From the NCBI RefSeq assembly GCF_003711805.1, contig NZ_QXCP01000006.1, positions 124,001-188,000 on the forward strand: a DNA stretch of 64,000 bases, written 5' to 3'. This document shows, in pieces, positions 20,525 to 29,667 of this stretch. The notes under the pieces were generated by a model. It had not been told where the DNA came from. It saw only the letters and a program-made list of their open reading frames with translations, and did no database searches. This DNA is from Brachybacterium sp. EE-P12 (GTDB lineage Bacteria; Actinomycetota; Actinomycetes; Actinomycetales; Dermabacteraceae). The translations under genes and the position numbers were made by a program. Every line of letters begins with the position of its first letter. Position 1 is the stretch's first letter.

Positions 20525-22051
20525 ATGGCATCGCTCGCCGCCCGCCCCGCCCCGGCCCCCGACGGGACCGCCGCGGTGACGACCGGGCTGCTCACCGCCC
20601 GCACCGCCGACGCCTACCAGGAGCTGCTCGGCCAGGTCACCCGCGACGTCGCCGAGCGCCTCCGCACGGTGCGCGCCCCCTCCGTCGGCCCCGACCGCCG
20701 CCGGCTCGAGCAGCTCGTGACCGACGTCGACCTCGACGGCCCCGGCGTGGGGGACGCCGCCGCACTGACGGAGGCCGACGCCCTCTACGCAGGCAACGCC
20801 GTCTGGTTCCACCACCCCTCCTATCTCGCGCACCTCAACTGCCCCGTCGTGCTGCCCGCGGTCGCCGCCGAGGCGATGCTCGCCGCGATCAACACCTCCG
20901 TGGACACCTACGACCAGTCCCTGGTCGCGACCCTGATGGAGCAGCGGCTCGTGCGCTGGACCGCCGGGCGCATCGGCTTCGAGGCCGGCGACGGCGTGTT
21001 CACCTCCGGCGGCACCCAGTCCAACCTCCAGGCCCTCTACCTCGCCCGCGCCCGCGCCGAGCGGGAGACGGGCGAGGCCCGTGCCTTGCTGGTGCCCTGT
21101 CTGCGGGTGCTGACCACCCAGGCCGCTCATTTCTCCGTCTCCCGCTCGGCGACCCTGCTGGGACTGCGCGGCGATGCCGTGCTGACCGTCCCCGCCGACG
21201 ACGAGGGTCGTATGGATGTCGCGGCGCTGCACGAAGCGCTGGACGCTCTCGGGGCGGCGGGGGAGCGGGCGATGGCGATCGTCGCGACCGCCGGCACCAC
21301 CGACCGCGGCACCATCGACCCGCTCCCCGCGATCGCCGACGCCGCCCGCGCGCACGGCACCTGGCTCCACGTCGACGCCGCCTACGGCGGAGGCCTGCTG
21401 CTCTCCCGCACCCGGCGCCATCTGCTGGACGGCATCGAGCGCGCCGACTCCGTGACCGTCGACTATCACAAGACCTGCTTCCAGCCGGTCTCCTCCAGCG
21501 CCCTGGTGGTGCGCGAGAGCGCGGACCTCGCCGCGACCACCCACCACGCCGACTATCTCAACCCCGCGGCCGAGGCCGCCTCCGAGGACGCCGAGCCCAA
21601 CCAGGTCGACAAGTCCCTGCAGACCACCCGCCGCTTCGACGCCCTGAAGCTCTGGACCACCCTGCGCTCGCTGGGACCGGACGCGATCGGGGACATGGTC
21701 GACGCCGTCTGCGATCTCGCGGTCGAGGTGCGGGACCTGCTCGAGGACGACCCCGATCTGCACGTCCTGGGCAGCACCGACCTCTCCACGGTGATCTTCC
21801 GCTTCTGCCCCGCCCATCTCGACGAGGCCCGCGCCGACGAGCTGCAGCCCCTGATCCGTCGGATCCTCTTCCACTCCGGCCGCGCGATGGTCGCCCGCAC
21901 CACGATCGACGGCACCCCCTGGCTGAAGCTCACCCTCCTGAACCCGGAGACCACGCTGCTGGACGTCGCCGCCGTGCTCGACCTCGTCCGCGCGACCGGC
22001 CGCGGACTGCTCGCCGGCACCCGCCTCGCCGCGACGGAGGCGACCCGATGA
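20525..22051 (+). CDS. desA: PLP-dependent lysine decarboxylase of siderophore synthesis (DesA-like)
   Basis: A 508-residue group II decarboxylase that would make cadaverine from lysine, the first step to desferrioxamine-type hydroxamates. Visible are the FTSGGTQSNL substrate/PLP loop, HVDAAYGGG (PLP-pyridine Asp), and the PLP lysine in SVTVDYHKTCFQP. It is the first gene after the iron box, with a strong AGGAGGT ribosome binding site at 20511-20517. Its stop overlaps the next start (ATGA). Ornithine- or diaminobutyrate-linked decarboxylases look similar, but the desBCD context favours lysine. Confidence 0.9.
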   Translation: MASLAARPAPAPDGTAAVTTGLLTARTADAYQELLGQVTRDVAERLRTVRAPSVGPDRRRLEQLVTDVDLDGPGVGDAAALTEADALYAGNAVWFHHPSYLAHLNCPVVLPAVAAEAMLAAINTSVDTYDQSLVATLMEQRLVRWTAGRIGFEAGDGVFTSGGTQSNLQALYLARARAERETGEARALLVPCLRVLTTQAAHFSVSRSATLLGLRGDAVLTVPADDEGRMDVAALHEALDALGAAGERAMAIVATAGTTDRGTIDPLPAIADAARAHGTWLHVDAAYGGGLLLSRTRRHLLDGIERADSVTVDYHKTCFQPVSSSALVVRESADLAATTHHADYLNPAAEAASEDAEPNQVDKSLQTTRRFDALKLWTTLRSLGPDAIGDMVDAVCDLAVEVRDLLEDDPDLHVLGSTDLSTVIFRFCPAHLDEARADELQPLIRRILFHSGRAMVARTTIDGTPWLKLTLLNPETTLLDVAAVLDLVRATGRGLLAGTRLAATEATR

Positions 22052-23386
22052 CCGCCCCGTCCTCCGACGCATCCCACGTCCACGACCTCGTCGGCATCGG
22101 GATCGGCCCCTTCGGCCTGGGGCTCGCCGCCCTCGCCGAGCCGCTCGCGGAGCTCGACGCCGTCTTCGTCGACCAGTCGGCCGGCTTCTCCTGGCATCCC
22201 GGCGTGATGATCGACGGCACCACGCTGCAGGTCCCCTTCCTCGCCGACCTGGTCACGATGGCGGACCCCACCTCGCGCTTCTCCTTCCTCGCCTTCCTCA
22301 AGGCGGCCGGGCGCCTCTACCCCTTCTACATCCGCGAGTCCTTCTACCCGCTGCGCAGCGAGTACGACGCCTACTGCCGCTGGGTCGCCGCGCAGCTGGG
22401 CACCCTGCGCTGGCGCCGCCGGGCCGTCGCGGTCGAGGAGGAGGGCGAGCACCTGCTGGTGACCCTCCACGTCCTGGGCGCCGACGGGAAGACCACCGGC
22501 GTCGAGCAGCTGCGCACGCGCCACCTCGCCCTCGCCCTCGGCACCGCCCCGCACCTCCCGCCGGCCCTGGCCGCCCTCGCCGACGGGGACGGCCCCGCAA
22601 CCGTGCTGCACAGCGCCCGCTATCTCGAGCGGAAGGACGAGCTGCTCGCCGCGGACTCGGTCACCGTCCTCGGCAGCGGACAGTCCGCCGCGGAGGTCTA
22701 CCGCGACCTGCTCACCGAGGCGGCGCCCCGCGGCACGAGGGTGGACTGGGTCACCCGCTCGGAGCGGTTCTTCCCGATGGAGTACACCAAGCTCACCCTC
22801 GAGATGACCTCGCCCGAGTACACCGACCTGCACCGGGCCCTGCCCGAGAGCGAGCGCGACCGGCTCTCCCGTGAACAGCGCGCCCTGCACAAGGGCATCA
22901 GCGCCGACCTGATCGACGAGATCCACGAGCTGCTCTACGGTCTCACCGCCCATGGCCGCGAGCTGCCCTCGCGCCTGCTCAGCGGCACCGCCGTGACCGG
23001 CGCCCGCAGGGACGCGAGCGGCGAGGGGATCGTCCTGGACCTCGCCCACTCCCTCACCGGGCAGCGCGCCGAGCACCGCACCGGCGCGGTCGTCGCCGCG
23101 ACCGGCTACCGCCCCCGCGACGCCGACCTCCTCGCCCCGCTCGGCGACCGGGTCCGACGGGACGGGGCGGGCCGGCTCGACGTCGCCCGCGACTACACGG
23201 TCGACGACGCCGGACGCATCCACGTGCTCGGCACCGAGGAGCACACCCACGGCGTGACCGCCCCGGACCTCGGCTTCGGCGCCTGGCGCGCCTCCACGGT
23301 CCTCGCGGCCGTCACCGGCGACGAGCCCTACCCCGATCGAGCGCCGCATCGCCTTCCAGACCTTCGGCCTGCCGGCCGCGCACTGA
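22048..23386 (+). CDS. desB: cadaverine/lysine N-hydroxylase (DesB-like) with an apparent 3' frameshift
   Basis: FAD- and NADPH-dependent N-hydroxylating monooxygenase of the IucD/DesB family. The FAD-binding GIGIGPFGLGLAAL is near the N terminus, followed by FSWHPGVMIDGTTLQVPFLADLVTMADPTS, the NADPH site VTVLGSGQSAAEVYRDLL, and ATGYRPR near the end. In the DNA as given, a run of four C at 23331-23334 shifts the frame, so the chain runs on into the next gene. With one C fewer it would end YPIERRIAFQTFGLPAAH and stop at 23384-23386, 14 bases before the next ATG. The ending in the shifted frame fits the family. Confidence 0.85.
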
Positions 23387-23400
23387 CCAGGAGAGATCCG

Positions 23401-25746
23401 ATGGACCTGACCTTCACCCCGCTGGACCCCGCCGCCCACGCGGAGCTCCTGCACGCCTGGCTCACCTCCGAGCGCGCCCGCTTCTGGGGCATGACCGGGC
23501 ACCGCCCGGACCAGGTGCGCACCTACCTCGAGCACGTCGCCGCCTCCGCGCACGAGGAGGGCTGGCTCGGGACCCGCGACGGCGAGGCGCTCGTCTACGT
23601 CGAGACCTACGACCCCACCCGCCTCCTCCCCGCCGGTCTCCTCGACCCGGAGCCCGGCGACCTCGGCATGCACCTGCTGATCGCCCCGCCCGCCGGGGCG
23701 CCCGAGCACGGGCTCACCGCTGCGGTGATGGGGGAGGTGGTCGCCTGGTGCCTGCACGAGCGCGGCGCCGCCCGCGTGGTCGTCGAGCCCGACGAGCGCA
23801 ACCGCGCCGTGCTCGCCAAGAACGCGGCGGCCGGCTTCCGGGTGCTGGACCATGTGGAGATCCCCGACGGCGCGGGCATCAAGCGCGCCGCGCTCAGCGT
23901 GTGCACCCGCGCGGACTTCGCCGCCTCCCCGCTCGGCGCGTCCCGGTCCGCGCACGCACCCGACCCGACCGCCCACCTCCGCCCCGACACGGCCGAGCAG
24001 GCCCACCGCCACCTCATCGCCAAGGCGCTCGCGGAGCTCTCCCACGAACGGGTGCTCGCCCCGGCCCCGCACGGCGCGGGGCGCTGGGAACTCGTCGTGC
24101 CGGGCACGGAGGTCCGGTACGGCTTCGCCGCCCGGGTGCTCCCGCTCGAGCACTGGCTGGTGGACCCCGCCTCGATCACCCGCACCGCGGGAGGCACCCG
24201 CACCCCGCTGGACGTGCAGGTCCTCGTCGCCGAGCTGCAGGACGTCCTCGGCGTGCCCGACGACCTGCTCTCCACCTATCTCGAGGAGCTCGCCTCGACC
24301 TTCGCGGCCCGCTGCGCGACCCTCGACGAGGCCCGCCGCGGCGAGCGGCCGTCGTCCGAGGACCTGCTCGAGGCGGACCTCCCGGGCGTCGAGGCGGCGA
24401 TGACCGAAGGCCATCCCGGCTTCCTCGCCAACAACGGACGCATCGGCTTCTCCCTGCCCGACTACCGCTCCTTCGCCCCGGAGCAGGGACGGCGCACTCG
24501 CCTGCAGTGGGTCGCGGTGCGGCGGGAGCACGCGCACCTCGCCCTCGGCGAGGGTCTCGGCGAGGACTCGCACGCCGCGTGGTCGCTGTCGGCGGAGGAG
24601 CGCGCAGCCTTCACCGCACGGCTCACGGACCGCGGCCTCGACCCCGCCGGGTACCTGCTGATGCCGCTGCACCCCTGGCAGGCCGGCCACCGCCTGCCGA
24701 TCACCTTCGCGCCCGACATCGCCCGCGGCGACCTCGTGCCGCTCGGCGCCGGCGGTGACGAGATGCAGCCCCAGCAGTCCCTGCGCACCTTCTACAACCG
24801 CACCCGCGCGGGCGCCCCCTACGTCAAGGTCGCCCTCGCCATCCAGAACATGGGCTTCCTGCGCGGCCTGTCCCCGCACTACATGCGCGCCACCCCCGCG
24901 ATCAACGACTGGCTCGCGGCCCTGGTCGCGGGGGACCCCGAGTTCTCCGTGCACGGCTTCCGGGTGCTGCGGGAACGCGCCGCGATCGGGTACACGGGCG
25001 ACGCCTACCATCGCACCCGCACGTCGAATCCGCACCGCAGGATGCTCGCGGCCCTGTGGCGCGAGAACCCCGCCGCGCAGCTCGCCGAGGGGGAGCGCGC
25101 CTTCACCATGGCCGCCCTGCTGCACCGCGACCACGAGGGCCGCTCCTTCGCCTCCGCGATGCTCCGCGCCTCGGGCCTGCCGCCGCAGCAGTGGGTGGCC
25201 CAGTACCTGCGCGCCTACCTGCGCCCGCTGGTCCATGCGCTGCTCGCCCACGACGTGGTGGTCATGCCCCACGGCGAGAACCTGATCCTGCGGGTGCGGG
25301 AGCAGCAGGTGGTCGGCGCGTTCCTCAAGGACATCGGCGAGGAGATGGCGGTCGTGGGCCACCGTCCCCTGCCCGAGCGGATGGAGCGGGTGCGGGCCGT
25401 GGTGCCGGGGGACGAGAAGGCGCTGTCGATCTTCACCGACGTCTTCGACGGGGTGCTGCGCCATCTGGCCGGGATCCTCGACGCGGACGGGGTCCTGCCC
25501 GCCGACCGGTTCTGGTCGGTGGTCGCAGGTGTGCTGGACGAGTACGAGACCGACCACCCCGATCTTGCCCGCGGCCTCGCGGGGGACGTGGATCTGCGCA
25601 CCGGCTCCTTCGCGCACTCTTGCCTGAACCGTCTCCAGCTGCGCAACACCCTGCAGATGGTGGACCTGGGTGACCAGGCCTCCTCGCTGCTGTTCGCGGG
25701 GAGGATGGACAACCCCGTCGCGCGGGTCGGTGCGCCCGTGCTGTGA
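23401..25746 (+). CDS. fused siderophore acyltransferase and NIS synthetase (DesC-DesD)
   Basis: A 781-residue bifunctional protein. Residues about 1-180 are a GNAT/AlcB-type N-acyltransferase (DesC; LDPAAHAELLHAWLTSERARFW, LGMHLLIAPP, NRAVLAKNAAAGFRVLDHVEIPDG). From about 200 on is an IucA/IucC synthetase (DesD; HPGFLANNGRIGFS, LMPLHPWQAGHRLP, QPQQSLRTFYN, MPHGENLIL, CLNRLQLRNTLQMVDL). It would acylate N-hydroxycadaverine and then join and cyclise the units. There is no start codon or ribosome binding site between the parts, so the fusion looks genuine. AGGAGAG before 23401 marks its own start, though the frame is open back to 22048. Confidence 0.88.
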   Translation: MDLTFTPLDPAAHAELLHAWLTSERARFWGMTGHRPDQVRTYLEHVAASAHEEGWLGTRDGEALVYVETYDPTRLLPAGLLDPEPGDLGMHLLIAPPAGAPEHGLTAAVMGEVVAWCLHERGAARVVVEPDERNRAVLAKNAAAGFRVLDHVEIPDGAGIKRAALSVCTRADFAASPLGASRSAHAPDPTAHLRPDTAEQAHRHLIAKALAELSHERVLAPAPHGAGRWELVVPGTEVRYGFAARVLPLEHWLVDPASITRTAGGTRTPLDVQVLVAELQDVLGVPDDLLSTYLEELASTFAARCATLDEARRGERPSSEDLLEADLPGVEAAMTEGHPGFLANNGRIGFSLPDYRSFAPEQGRRTRLQWVAVRREHAHLALGEGLGEDSHAAWSLSAEERAAFTARLTDRGLDPAGYLLMPLHPWQAGHRLPITFAPDIARGDLVPLGAGGDEMQPQQSLRTFYNRTRAGAPYVKVALAIQNMGFLRGLSPHYMRATPAINDWLAALVAGDPEFSVHGFRVLRERAAIGYTGDAYHRTRTSNPHRRMLAALWRENPAAQLAEGERAFTMAALLHRDHEGRSFASAMLRASGLPPQQWVAQYLRAYLRPLVHALLAHDVVVMPHGENLILRVREQQVVGAFLKDIGEEMAVVGHRPLPERMERVRAVVPGDEKALSIFTDVFDGVLRHLAGILDADGVLPADRFWSVVAGVLDEYETDHPDLARGLAGDVDLRTGSFAHSCLNRLQLRNTLQMVDLGDQASSLLFAGRMDNPVARVGAPVL

Positions 25747-25773
25747 TCCCCGCCCACTGTCCGGATGGTGACA

Positions 25774-25792
25774 CCGCCATCTCGCATGGCGG
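25774..25792 (+). terminator. possible weak terminator hairpin after the des operon
   Basis: CCGCCAT (25774-25780) and ATGGCGG (25786-25792) form a 7-base stem with a 5-base loop, 28 bases after the desD stop. It also overlaps the ilvD promoter, so it may serve regulation instead. Confidence 0.35.
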
Positions 25793-25794
25793 CG

Positions 25795-25800
25795 TAGCAT
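25795..25800 (+). promoter_or_regulatory. -10 box (TAGCAT) for ilvD, leaderless arrangement
   Basis: TAGCAT ends 7 bases before the ATG at 25808. The upstream ATG at 25799 lies inside the -10 box and so cannot be in the transcript, which decides the start of ilvD. Confidence 0.55.
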
Positions 25801-25807
25801 GGCGGGC

Positions 25808-27640
25808 ATGGCTCAGCTCCGTTCCCGCACCTCGACCCACGGCCGCAACATGGCCGGCGCCCGCGCCCTCTGGCGCGCCACCGGAATGAAGAGCGGCGAC
25901 TTCGGCAAGCCGATCATCGCGATCGCGAACTCGTACACGCAGTTCGTCCCCGGCCACGTCCACCTCAAGAACATGGGCGACCTGGTCGCGAGCGCCATCG
26001 CGGAGGCCGGCGGCATCTCCAAGGAGTTCAACACCATCGCCGTCGACGACGGCATCGCGATGGGGCACGGCGGCATGCTCTACTCGCTCCCGAGCCGCGA
26101 CATCATCGCCGACTCGATCGAGTACATGGTCAACGCCCACACCGCCGATGCGCTGGTGTGCATCTCGAACTGCGACAAGATCACCCCCGGCCACCTCATG
26201 GCCGCGATGCGCCTGAACATCCCGGTGATCTTCGTCTCCGGCGGCCCCTCCGAGTCCGGCAAGCCCGTCCAGGGCGTCACCGAGAACCGGATCGACCTGG
26301 TCGACGCGATGGCCCTGTCCGCCGACGACTCGGTCACCGACGCACAGCTCGCCGAGGTCGAGGAGAACGCCTGCCCCACCTGCGGCTCCTGCTCGGGCAT
26401 GTTCACCGCGAACTCGATGAACTGCCTCACCGAGGTGCTGGGCCTGTCCCTGCCCGGCAACGGCACCACCCTCGCCACCCACGCCTTCCGCAAGGAGCTC
26501 TTCCTCGAGGCGGGGCGGAAGATCGTCGAGCTCGCCCGGCGCTACTACGAGGAGGACGACGAGTCGGTCCTGCCGCGCTCGATCGCGACCAAGGCCGCGT
26601 TCTCCAATGCGATGGCCATGGACGTGGCCATGGGCGGCTCGACCAACACGATCCTGCACATCCTCGCCGTCGCGATCGAGGCGGGCGTCGACTTCGGCCT
26701 GGACGACATCGACCGGATCTCCCGCTCGGTGCCGACCCTGTCGAAGGTCGCCCCCAACGGCACCGCCCATGTCGAGGACGTCCACCGCGCCGGCGGCATC
26801 CCCGCGATCCTCGGCGAGCTCGACCGGGCCGGGCTGCTCGACCACACCGTTCACACCGTCCACTCCCCGGACCTGACCACCTGGCTGGACGAGTGGGACG
26901 TGCGCGGCGGGAAGGCCTCGAAGAAGGCCGAGGCGCTGTTCCACGCCGCGCCCGGCGGAGTGCGCACCACCCAGGCGTTCTCCACCACGAACACCTGGGA
27001 CGAGCTCGACCTGGACGGCGAGGAGGGCGTGGTCCGCGCCGTCCCGCACGCCTACACCAAGGACGGCGGTCTCGCGGTGCTCAAGGGCAACCTCGCCCGC
27101 GACGGCGCCGTGTTCAAGACGGCCGGCGTCACCGAGGACCTCTTCCACTTCGAGGGCAGCGCGGTGGTGTGCGACTCCCAGGAGGAGGCCGTCCAGAAGA
27201 TCCTCGACAAGACGGTGAAGGCCGGCGACGTGGTGGTCATCCGCTACGAGGGCCCGCAGGGCGGTCCCGGCATGCAGGAGATGCTCTACCCCACCTCGTT
27301 CCTCAAGGGGAGGGGCCTGGGCAAGACCTGCGCGCTGATCACCGACGGCCGCTTCTCCGGCGGCACGAGCGGCGTGTCCCTCGGCCACATCTCCCCGGAG
27401 GCGGCCGAGGGCGGGCTCATCGGCCTCATCGAGAACGGCGACAAGATCATCATCGACGTGGACAAGCGCCTGCTCGAGCTCGACGTGCCCGAGGACGAGA
27501 TCGCCCGCCGCCGCGAGAAGAAGGGCCCGCTGCCCTGGCGCCCCGAGCACCGCGAGCGCAAGGTGTCCCAGGCCCTGAAGGTCTACGCGCACCTGGTGCG
27601 CTCGGCGACCTACGGCGCGACCCGCCGCCCGCTGGACTGA
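25808..27640 (+). CDS. ilvD: dihydroxy-acid dehydratase
   Basis: Fe-S enzyme of the third common step of isoleucine and valine synthesis, dehydrating 2,3-dihydroxy acids. Family hallmarks are the N-terminal [18 protein letters not shown], the Fe-S ligand cysteines in [15 protein letters not shown] and [19 protein letters not shown], and the C-terminal [23 protein letters not shown]. Using 25808 gives 610 residues starting [14 protein letters not shown], close to the E. coli start; an ATG at 25799 would add three residues. It is a single gene ending at a bidirectional terminator. Confidence 0.96.
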   Translation: MAQLRSRTSTHGRNMAGARALWRATGMKSGDFGKPIIAIANSYTQFVPGHVHLKNMGDLVASAIAEAGGISKEFNTIAVDDGIAMGHGGMLYSLPSRDIIADSIEYMVNAHTADALVCISNCDKITPGHLMAAMRLNIPVIFVSGGPSESGKPVQGVTENRIDLVDAMALSADDSVTDAQLAEVEENACPTCGSCSGMFTANSMNCLTEVLGLSLPGNGTTLATHAFRKELFLEAGRKIVELARRYYEEDDESVLPRSIATKAAFSNAMAMDVAMGGSTNTILHILAVAIEAGVDFGLDDIDRISRSVPTLSKVAPNGTAHVEDVHRAGGIPAILGELDRAGLLDHTVHTVHSPDLTTWLDEWDVRGGKASKKAEALFHAAPGGVRTTQAFSTTNTWDELDLDGEEGVVRAVPHAYTKDGGLAVLKGNLARDGAVFKTAGVTEDLFHFEGSAVVCDSQEEAVQKILDKTVKAGDVVVIRYEGPQGGPGMQEMLYPTSFLKGRGLGKTCALITDGRFSGGTSGVSLGHISPEAAEGGLIGLIENGDKIIIDVDKRLLELDVPEDEIARRREKKGPLPWRPEHRERKVSQALKVYAHLVRSATYGATRRPLD

Positions 27641-27661
27641 CACCGGGCCACCGCCCGACGA

Positions 27662-27698
27662 GAACGGCCGCCGGCCCCTGAGGGGTCGGCGGCCGTTC
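27662..27698. terminator. bidirectional terminator between ilvD and the siroheme gene
   Basis: A perfect 12-base inverted repeat GAACGGCCGCCG (27662-27673) / CGGCGGCCGTTC (27687-27698) around a loop that itself pairs (CCCCTGAGGGG). It serves the two convergent genes. Confidence 0.85.
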
Positions 27699-27715
27699 GC
27701 GTACGGCGGAGCGGC

Positions 27716-29248
27716 TCAGGCCCCGAGCGCCGTCTCGTACCGCTCGAGCGCGATCTCGGCGACGAGCGGATGATCCCCGAGCGGAGCGGAGACCGCGTCG
27801 GCGCCCGCGGCGGAGACGAGGTCGTGGAAGTGCCCCGGGGCGAGCACGTAGCTCGCGACCACGACGCGCGCCCCCTCCGCCAGCCCCTCGCGCGCCGCGG
27901 CGACGGCATCGGCGACGGGCGGCTGCGCCGCATAGGCGAAGCCGACCGAGACCTCCCGCCCGAGCCGCTGCCCGAGCAGGCGCGCCATCTCCTCGACCTG
28001 CGCGACACCCTCGGGATCCCGCGTGCCGGAGCCCGCCATGACCACCGCGTCGCCGTCGCACAGGCCCGCCTCGCGGAGGCGCTGGGCCATCACCTCGGCG
28101 AGCCGCGGGTCCGGGCCGAGCGGCGCGGCGGCCGTCGCGGCGCGGCCCGCGACGGCGTCGCCGATGTCGTCCTTCACGTGATAGCCGAGGGAGAGCAGCA
28201 GCGGCACCACCACCGCCTGCACCGCACCGGTCTCGCGGGTGCGCGCCTCGGCGGGCTGCGCGTGCGCGGCGACCACCTCGGCGATGTCCGGGGACTGCAC
28301 GTCCACGAACGCCTCCCGCACCGCGCCCGGCGCCTGCGCGGCGATCCGGCGCAGCAGGGACCGCAGCACGTCCCGTCCCGGGCGGGAGCGGGTCCCGTGC
28401 GAGCAGCCGATGAGCACCGGGGCGGGGGAGCGGTCCGCTGCGGAGTCGCCCCCGGTCACGAGCGCCTCCCTGCCTGCGCCGCGCGTCGCCTCCCGCACCG
28501 CGACATCGAGGAACCCCTCGGTCGCGGTGCGACCGACGACGATCACCGCGGGATGCCCGATCCCCGCGGCGGTGACGACCTCCTCGATGTCCGCGAGGGT
28601 GCCGCGCACGACGCGCTGCCCGGGCAGCGTCGCCTCCTGCACCACGGCGACCGGGGTCGCGGGGTCGATGCCGTTCAGCACCGCCTGGGAGACCAGCCGC
28701 GGCAGCCATTCCACGCCCATCATGAGCACGGTCGTGGTGCCGGGATCGGCCAGCGCCGCGAGGTCCGCGGGGCCCAGGTCGCCGTGGGCGTTGACGATGT
28801 GCACGGCGACGGCGGTGCCGCGATGGGTGACAGGCACGTCGGCTGCGGCGGGGCCGGAGAGAGCGGAGGTCACCCCGGGCACCACCTGCACCGGGACGCC
28901 CGCGGCGCGGCAGGCGAGGACCTCCTCCCCGCCACGGCCCAGCACGTAGGGGTCCCCGCCCTTCAGCCGCACCACGCGGTGCCCGGCCAGGGCCTTCTCC
29001 ACCAGCAGCTCGCCGATCCGGTCCTGACGCATCAAGTGCGCGCCGGGGCGCTTGCCCACGTCGATCACCTCGACGCCCTCGCCCAGCTCGTCCAGCAGCG
29101 CGCGCGGGCCGAGCCGGTCGGCGACCACCACGTCGGCCTGCCGCAGCAGGGCCAGGCCCCGCACCGTGATGAGGTCCCAGGCGCCGGGACCGCCGCCGAC
29201 GAGGGCGACGGTCCCGGGCTCCAGCCGTGCCTCGGGCGGCGCGGTCAT
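27716..29248 (-). CDS. cobA: uroporphyrinogen-III C-methyltransferase fused to sirohydrochlorin chelatase
   Basis: A 510-residue fusion. Residues about 10-250 are SUMT (VALVGGGPGAWDLITVRGLALLRQADVV, VGKRPG, LKGGDPYVLGRGGEE, VPGVTSALSGPAAADVPVTHRG), which makes precorrin-2 from uroporphyrinogen III. Residues about 275-505 are CbiX/SirB-like (GCSHGTRSRPGRDVLRSL, VVVPLLLSLGYHVKDDI, VVASYVLAPGHFHD), inserting iron into sirohydrochlorin. The NAD-dependent precorrin-2 dehydrogenase domain of CysG is absent and must come from elsewhere. It follows nirBD on the same strand with a four-base overlap, so siroheme supply is tied to nitrite reductase. Confidence 0.9.
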   Translation of the reverse strand: MTAPPEARLEPGTVALVGGGPGAWDLITVRGLALLRQADVVVADRLGPRALLDELGEGVEVIDVGKRPGAHLMRQDRIGELLVEKALAGHRVVRLKGGDPYVLGRGGEEVLACRAAGVPVQVVPGVTSALSGPAAADVPVTHRGTAVAVHIVNAHGDLGPADLAALADPGTTTVLMMGVEWLPRLVSQAVLNGIDPATPVAVVQEATLPGQRVVRGTLADIEEVVTAAGIGHPAVIVVGRTATEGFLDVAVREATRGAGREALVTGGDSAADRSPAPVLIGCSHGTRSRPGRDVLRSLLRRIAAQAPGAVREAFVDVQSPDIAEVVAAHAQPAEARTRETGAVQAVVVPLLLSLGYHVKDDIGDAVAGRAATAAAPLGPDPRLAEVMAQRLREAGLCDGDAVVMAGSGTRDPEGVAQVEEMARLLGQRLGREVSVGFAYAAQPPVADAVAAAREGLAEGARVVVASYVLAPGHFHDLVSAAGADAVSAPLGDHPLVAEIALERYETALGA

Positions 29249-29667
29249 GCCGTCCCGCCCCGCGGCGTCGGCGCAGGCTCGGGCCGCGGTGCGGGGTCGA
29301 CGTGCACGACCCCGTCGCGCACCTCGGCGGCGAAGACGGCGATCGGCAGCTTCTCGCCGCCGCCGGAGTCGAGCACGGCGCCGGTGTCCAGGTCCCAGGA
29401 CTGCTTGTACATGGGGGAGGAGAGGGTGGGCACGATCCGGCCCGGCTCCTCGCCCTCGCCCGCGAGCAGATGGGTGCCCACCAGGCCGCGGGAGAGGATG
29501 TTCGCACCCGAGTAGGGGTCGTGCTGCTGCACGGCGCGCACGCTCCCGTCGTCCAGCAGGAACACCGCGATCTGGGTGCCGTCGGGCAGGAGCGCGGCCG
29601 CGCCCCGCTCGGGGGCGAGGGACTCCAGCGGGCAGATCGGCACGAGGGCGTCGGCGGGGGCGGTCAT
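29245..29667 (-). CDS. nirD: nitrite reductase (NADH) small subunit
   Basis: A 140-residue NirD subunit with a Rieske-like fold that partners NirB in the cytoplasm. The recognisable segments are VPICPLESLAPERG, QIAVFLLDDGSVRAVQQHDPYSGANILSRGLVG, and SPMYKQSWDLDTG. As in other NirD proteins, the Cys/His cluster ligands of true Rieske proteins are missing. The start (29667) shares bases with the nirB stop, and the downstream siroheme gene overlaps its end. A Pro-rich tail (PAPRPEPAPTPRGG) closes the protein. Confidence 0.93.
   Translation of the reverse strand: MTAPADALVPICPLESLAPERGAAALLPDGTQIAVFLLDDGSVRAVQQHDPYSGANILSRGLVGTHLLAGEGEEPGRIVPTLSSPMYKQSWDLDTGAVLDSGGGEKLPIAVFAAEVRDGVVHVDPAPRPEPAPTPRGGTA

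Noticed and set aside
22048-25746. A single evolved trifunctional DesB-DesC-DesD protein
   Set aside because: The stretch joining DesB to DesC has poor codon bias and lacks the family C terminus, both restored by removing one C. A ribosome binding site and ATG precede DesC. Only the DesC-DesD join looks genuine.
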